Below, in pieces: positions 62,850 to 64,000 of a stretch of DNA of 64,000 bases. This stretch comes from Williamsia sp. DF01-3 (lineage in GTDB: Bacteria > Actinomycetota > Actinomycetes > Mycobacteriales > Mycobacteriaceae), in assembly GCF_023051145.1 (NCBI RefSeq), contig NZ_JALKFS010000002.1, positions 62,001-126,000 of the forward strand, written 5' to 3'. The position numbers and the translations under genes are program-made. Below the pieces are notes generated by a model. The model was not told the origin of the DNA. It saw nothing but the letters and a program-made list of their open reading frames with translations, and searched no databases. Every line of letters starts with the position of its first letter. The stretch's first letter is position 1.

Positions 62850-63434
62850 ATGCGCACGCCCGACCATAGACGGCGACCTCACACGCCGAAGGTGAAGTCG
62901 CTCGAGGACGCGTTCCGACTAGCGGAACAGCGGCCACGTAGTGAGGTCACGCTTGAGAGTCTGTTCGCCGAGGAGCAGCGCAAATACGACGATCAGCGTA
63001 TCGGCAACCCTGACCTGGATCCGATCACTCAAGCGGTCCTTGATTTGTGGGTTGCACCGTATGACCCGACGGATAATGAACCACCAGATTCGTACCGCCG
63101 TGGTGATATCGACAGCGCAATTGCGCGGGCACAGCAGTGGCACGAAATGAAGACAGTGTCCTCGGTACCGCTCGATGATGACCAGATCATCGCTTGGGTG
63201 AAGTTGCATTACAAGCTGGTAGCCCGTGACGTGTTGACTCTGGTTGGTGCGGGCATTACGGCGGCCCAGATGGACATGCGGGTGTGGTTCGGCCGCCTGA
63301 ACAAAGATCGACCTCGTCTGGTCGACCGATACTTGCAGGGAAGTGTCACTGTCGATCAAATCCACGCGGAGCTTGGCAAGCTCCGCAGCTGGATTGAGGA
63401 CCGCGCTTTGCATCGCGCAGCCGGACAGAGCTGA
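62850..63434 (+). CDS. Hypothetical protein, 194 aa
   Basis: ATG 62850 follows AAGGGTGAG. A soluble, charged protein without signal or membrane segment. The second half (DDQIIAWVKLHYKLVARDVL, ITAAQMDMRVWFGRLNKD, VTVDQIHAELGKLRSWIED) is helical and may hold a helix-turn-helix-like unit. No family recognised. The first part has a motif-like stretch TLESLFAEEQRKYDD. Confidence 0.6.
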   Translation: MRTPDHRRRPHTPKVKSLEDAFRLAEQRPRSEVTLESLFAEEQRKYDDQRIGNPDLDPITQAVLDLWVAPYDPTDNEPPDSYRRGDIDSAIARAQQWHEMKTVSSVPLDDDQIIAWVKLHYKLVARDVLTLVGAGITAAQMDMRVWFGRLNKDRPRLVDRYLQGSVTVDQIHAELGKLRSWIEDRALHRAAGQS

Positions 63435-63658
63435 CCACAACACAGCATCGGTGAACTGCGCCGTCCTCGCGCTGACAGCACCGGCATCAGATTGATCGCG
63501 GCCGGTGAAGGCAGCTCCCCACATCACCCCCTGCAACAGGAGTAGTGTTTCGTCACTGGTGACGAAATGGATTGTGCCACAATTGATTACGCCGATAACA
63601 ATGATTACGTCAGTCTGAACGTGCAGCTGTGCGTCTATCGAGGCTTGCGTGATCGGAG
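63435..63658. other. Intergenic with palindrome
   Basis: No convincing gene. A 38-codon ORF starts at ATG 63567 but lacks support. Confidence 0.35.
63548..63567. promoter_or_regulatory. 20-bp operator-like palindrome
   Basis: TTTCGTCAC-TG-GTGACGAAA, perfect 9-bp arms. Such a dyad is typical of small HTH repressors, for example antitoxins. It lies 92 bases upstream of the ORF at the window edge. Confidence 0.5.
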
Positions 63659-64000
63659 GTGGTATCGATCGATCTGGTAGCTATAGATTGGCGAGATTAT
63701 CCAGGCTGCGATCTGGCGAACGAGATCTCGATGTCCCCCGCGGGGAAGCTGCCGGTTCATGTGGGAGATGGGCCGCTCCCAGGATGCAGAATTAGCGCCG
63801 GAAGGTTTTACTGTGAGCGATGGGTTGACGGCGGCGAGGTAATCGTTGTAGACGCGTGTAACGACATCACGTGGTTGGCTTCGTTCCATCCGCCGGAGCA
63901 TCCTGGCGTCGGCGGAACGCCAGCTGACCCGGCGAATGTTCCCGAGTTGTTTGGTCTCGAGTCGCCGGGCCCGCTGACATACAAGGTCGTGCCAGCCATC
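63659..64000 (+). CDS. Unknown protein, N-terminal part, cut by right window edge
   Basis: From GTG 63659 an open frame of 114 codons runs off the end. It reads SIDLVAIDWRDYPGCDLANE, AGRFYCERWVDGGEVIVVDA and ITWLASFHPPEHPGVGG, which looks like a real protein although no family comes to mind. A TGA lies nine bases upstream in frame. GGAGG overlaps the start codon, so the true start could be a little later. Confidence 0.4.
   Translation, partial: MVSIDLVAIDWRDYPGCDLANEISMSPAGKLPVHVGDGPLPGCRISAGRFYCERWVDGGEVIVVDACNDITWLASFHPPEHPGVGGTPADPANVPELFGLESPGPLTYKVVPAI

Overview
The window looks like accessory DNA (a plasmid or genomic island) of a mycobacterium or close relative. It is high in GC. It carries mycothiol-type low-molecular-weight arsenate reductases, two MmpL transporters, mycobacterial-type L,D-transpeptidases, a CmtR-type cadmium sensor, a CopD/CtaG fusion of the Rv0102 type and BlaI/M56 pairs like Rv1846c/Rv1845c. 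No replication, partition or conjugation gene is visible. A tyrosine recombinase is cut by the left edge, an IS110-family element lies near 10-11 kb, and several gene remnants are scattered about, all of which fit mobile DNA.

Layout. 0-1.5 kb: recombinase fragment and an unknown protein. 1.8-9.2 kb: arsenic island, with a divergent arsR/arsI pair and a long minus-strand operon arsR-acr3-arsC-arsC-trxB-arsD-arsA-arsC. The two ends share a 16-bp operator-like sequence. 9.3-13.4 kb: small ORFs, terminators, the IS110-family recombinase and a dead ATP-dependent DNA ligase. 13.4-29.2 kb: copper/metal island, with copB-csoR, copZ-325aa-copA, DUF6153-DUF305-Ldt-lipoprotein, an M23 peptidase, and a second CsoR-family gene divergent from mmpL-DUF2892-DUF302. 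Six TACCCC...GGGGTA palindromes stand upstream of these operons.

29.7-50.3 kb: a second system built on two BlaI/M56 protease pairs and ten TACTA-N7-TAGTA inverted repeats. These sit in front of two CopC-domain proteins, a second L,D-transpeptidase, CcdA, a DsbA/VKOR pair divergent from CtaG/TlpA, an acyltransferase, a small membrane protein and cytochrome oxidase subunit I followed by TlpA and ResB. The last site is upstream of an M23 peptidase-BlaI-M56 cluster. I read this block as a metal- or envelope-stress-controlled programme that rebuilds cytochrome c/oxidase assembly, extracytoplasmic thiol chemistry and peptidoglycan; this is inference. 50.4-52.5 kb: decayed copies of neighbouring genes. 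52.5-62.6 kb: CopD-CtaG, MntH, an AAA ATPase, cmtR-cadA-lspA and a second MmpL. 62.8 kb to the end: two unknown ORFs, the last one open at the edge.

Else to note: about ten otherwise well-preserved genes are broken by a single missing base, usually in a C or G run (arsC, acr3, IS110 recombinase, copA, M23, M56, ccdA, copD-ctaG, cadA). Adding one base restores family length in each. Either the assembly has indel errors or the island is decaying. I give each such gene its full span and label it frameshifted.
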